From Armatimonadetes bacterium UBA5829 (GTDB taxonomy: Bacteria > Armatimonadota > UBA5829), in NCBI GenBank assembly GCA_002431715.1, contig DJHI01000108.1:5224-13562 (forward strand): a stretch of DNA of 8,339 nt. The letters run 5' to 3'. The notes under the pieces are model-generated. The model made no database searches. It was given only the letters and a program-made list of their open reading frames with translations, and was not told where the DNA came from. Shown in pieces: positions 7,467 through 8,339 of this stretch. The position numbers and the translations under genes were made by a program. The first letter of the stretch is position 1; every line of letters begins with the position of its first letter.

Positions 7467-8339
7467 CTAATAATCGAGCGCTGTCACCCTTACTAGGCTG
7501 CGTACATTCCCGGATGTCTCCTTGTGGCATGAACTGATGCCATTCACTCGTACCATTTGCCCTACCGGCTTACTGAGCCCAGTGGGAATCTCAAGCAAAG
7601 GCTTGTCCTCAGACCCATCATCCAAATAGTACTTACCATCCACATCCATCTGAAGCGTTCCCCAGGTACGAACTAGCAGGCCGATATTGTTTAGTCCTGT
7701 CCCGCCGGTTACTCCCGCCTGGCCGGAACCACCTTCACCGGTTTTCCATGATCCTCCTCCCAACGCCTTAATCGACATCCCGAGCGGTTTCACGCCCGCA
7801 TGACCATTCTGGACCACGTGTGAAGCGGCTACGTATCGCTCACCATCGTCATTCGTCTTCATGATGCCATCTACATCGGCAGCCATTCCGGGCATAAGAG
7901 TGTGACCAGTGCAATCCACACGAATGCCGGAACAGCGGTCAATCGATTCAATATATAAGAAATCGTCGAATACAGCTGTTACCGGAATGCCACGAAACGA
8001 CACCGGATTATCATTAGTGGCAGCCTTCGCAGTAGCGGCAGTGTCGATTACAGGAACAAGGATTACGACAGCGCTGCTAGTATAAGGTTTTGATGCGGTG
8101 GCAAGAACCCAACCCGCATCGCTGATGTGCCATGCATTTTGGATGTTCCAGCCTGACGCAGGGTCGATGAGTGAATTAATATTGATAAGCGTATCACATT
8201 GGAAAAGGAATGCAGCATAGCGTTCCGGGTCTATATCAGCCGTGTACCCAACCGCCTGTCCGCTGTTGTTGATGTCCTTAGCCCATAAATGGTCGTAGCC
8301 AGGAAGCGGTCCAATGTCTACAACATCGGCTCCTCTTTC
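7467..8339 (-). CDS. HAF-repeat surface/extracellular protein, C-terminal part (5' end beyond window)
   Basis: Open from the right edge to TAG at 7467-7469; 290 residues are visible and the start is missing. Residues about 5-85 match the HAF-repeat pattern: VDIGPLPGYDHLWAKDINNSGQAVGY, then AAFLF, ININSLIDPASGWNI and HISDAGWVLA. Such repeats are typical of secreted or surface proteins, often predicted to form beta-propellers. The rest (about 86-290) is not a family I can name. It appears to hold two beta-rich modules, about 113-178 (FLYIESIDRCSGIRVDC, LMPGMAADVDGI) and 219-287 (GLLVRTWGTL, GKYYLDDG, VGQMVRVNGIS), that look OB-fold-like. They are joined by a glycine-rich linker near 182-220 (GGGSWKTGEGGSGQAG). 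Function is unknown; a cell-surface role is inferred from the repeats. A GTG at 8003 is internal and not the start, because the HAF homology continues upstream of it. Confidence 0.85.
   Translation of the reverse strand, partial: ERGADVVDIGPLPGYDHLWAKDINNSGQAVGYTADIDPERYAAFLFQCDTLININSLIDPASGWNIQNAWHISDAGWVLATASKPYTSSAVVILVPVIDTAATAKAATNDNPVSFRGIPVTAVFDDFLYIESIDRCSGIRVDCTGHTLMPGMAADVDGIMKTNDDGERYVAASHVVQNGHAGVKPLGMSIKALGGGSWKTGEGGSGQAGVTGGTGLNNIGLLVRTWGTLQMDVDGKYYLDDGSEDKPLLEIPTGLSKPVGQMVRVNGISSCHKETSGNVRSLVRVTALDY

Noticed and set aside
7467..8003. Separate 178-residue gene starting with GTG at 8003
   Set aside because: The frame stays open to the window edge and carries HAF-repeat sequence upstream of 8003, so the GTG is an internal valine codon.

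Overview
The window looks like chromosomal DNA from a diderm (Gram-negative-type) environmental bacterium of moderate GC. The evidence is a TonB-dependent outer-membrane receptor, a periplasmic YfiR-type protein, sigma70-like promoter hexamers in front of a tRNA gene with an encoded CCA end, and Shine-Dalgarno sites at most starts. The HAF-repeat surface protein with its long C-terminal region at the right edge resembles, from memory, proteins of Armatimonadota and related deep-branching environmental phyla. That assignment is weak and could not be checked here. No mobile element, CRISPR array, phage gene or plasmid function is visible.

Layout. From 7037 leftwards to base 1, four genes lie on the minus strand in one direction: a TonB-dependent receptor (4989-7037), a YfiR/DUF4154 periplasmic protein (4323-4868), a large hybrid sensor histidine kinase (1516-4299) and a REC-GGDEF-EAL response regulator (1-1519, cut by the window edge). 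The kinase and regulator overlap by ATGA, and the YfiR and kinase genes are 23 nt apart. About 200 nt of apparently non-coding DNA (7038-7236) separates this operon from a divergent tRNA-Asn gene (7284-7359), which has its own near-consensus promoter and a terminator. Convergent to the tRNA is the 3' end of a HAF-repeat protein gene (7467-8339, minus strand, cut by the right edge).

How the genes may work together. The operon reads as one signalling route from the outer membrane to cyclic-di-GMP. A receptor senses or imports a ligand, and a YfiR-like protein sits in the periplasm. The kinase has a periplasmic domain and HAMP segment resembling those of YfiN, the known partner of YfiR. Its phosphorelay (His, Asp, second Asp, His) can then feed the REC domain of a cytoplasmic enzyme whose cyclase motifs are intact and whose phosphodiesterase motifs are intact as far as they are visible. 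The domain identities are read from the sequence. The wiring between the proteins is inferred from gene order, the start-stop overlap and knowledge of the YfiBNR system.

The main point for follow-up is this possible rewiring of YfiNR: the YfiN-like sensor is fused to a hybrid kinase instead of to a GGDEF domain, and the cyclase is supplied in trans by the next gene. A second point is the C-terminal region of the HAF protein, which seems to hold two related beta-rich, OB-fold-like modules joined by a glycine-rich linker.
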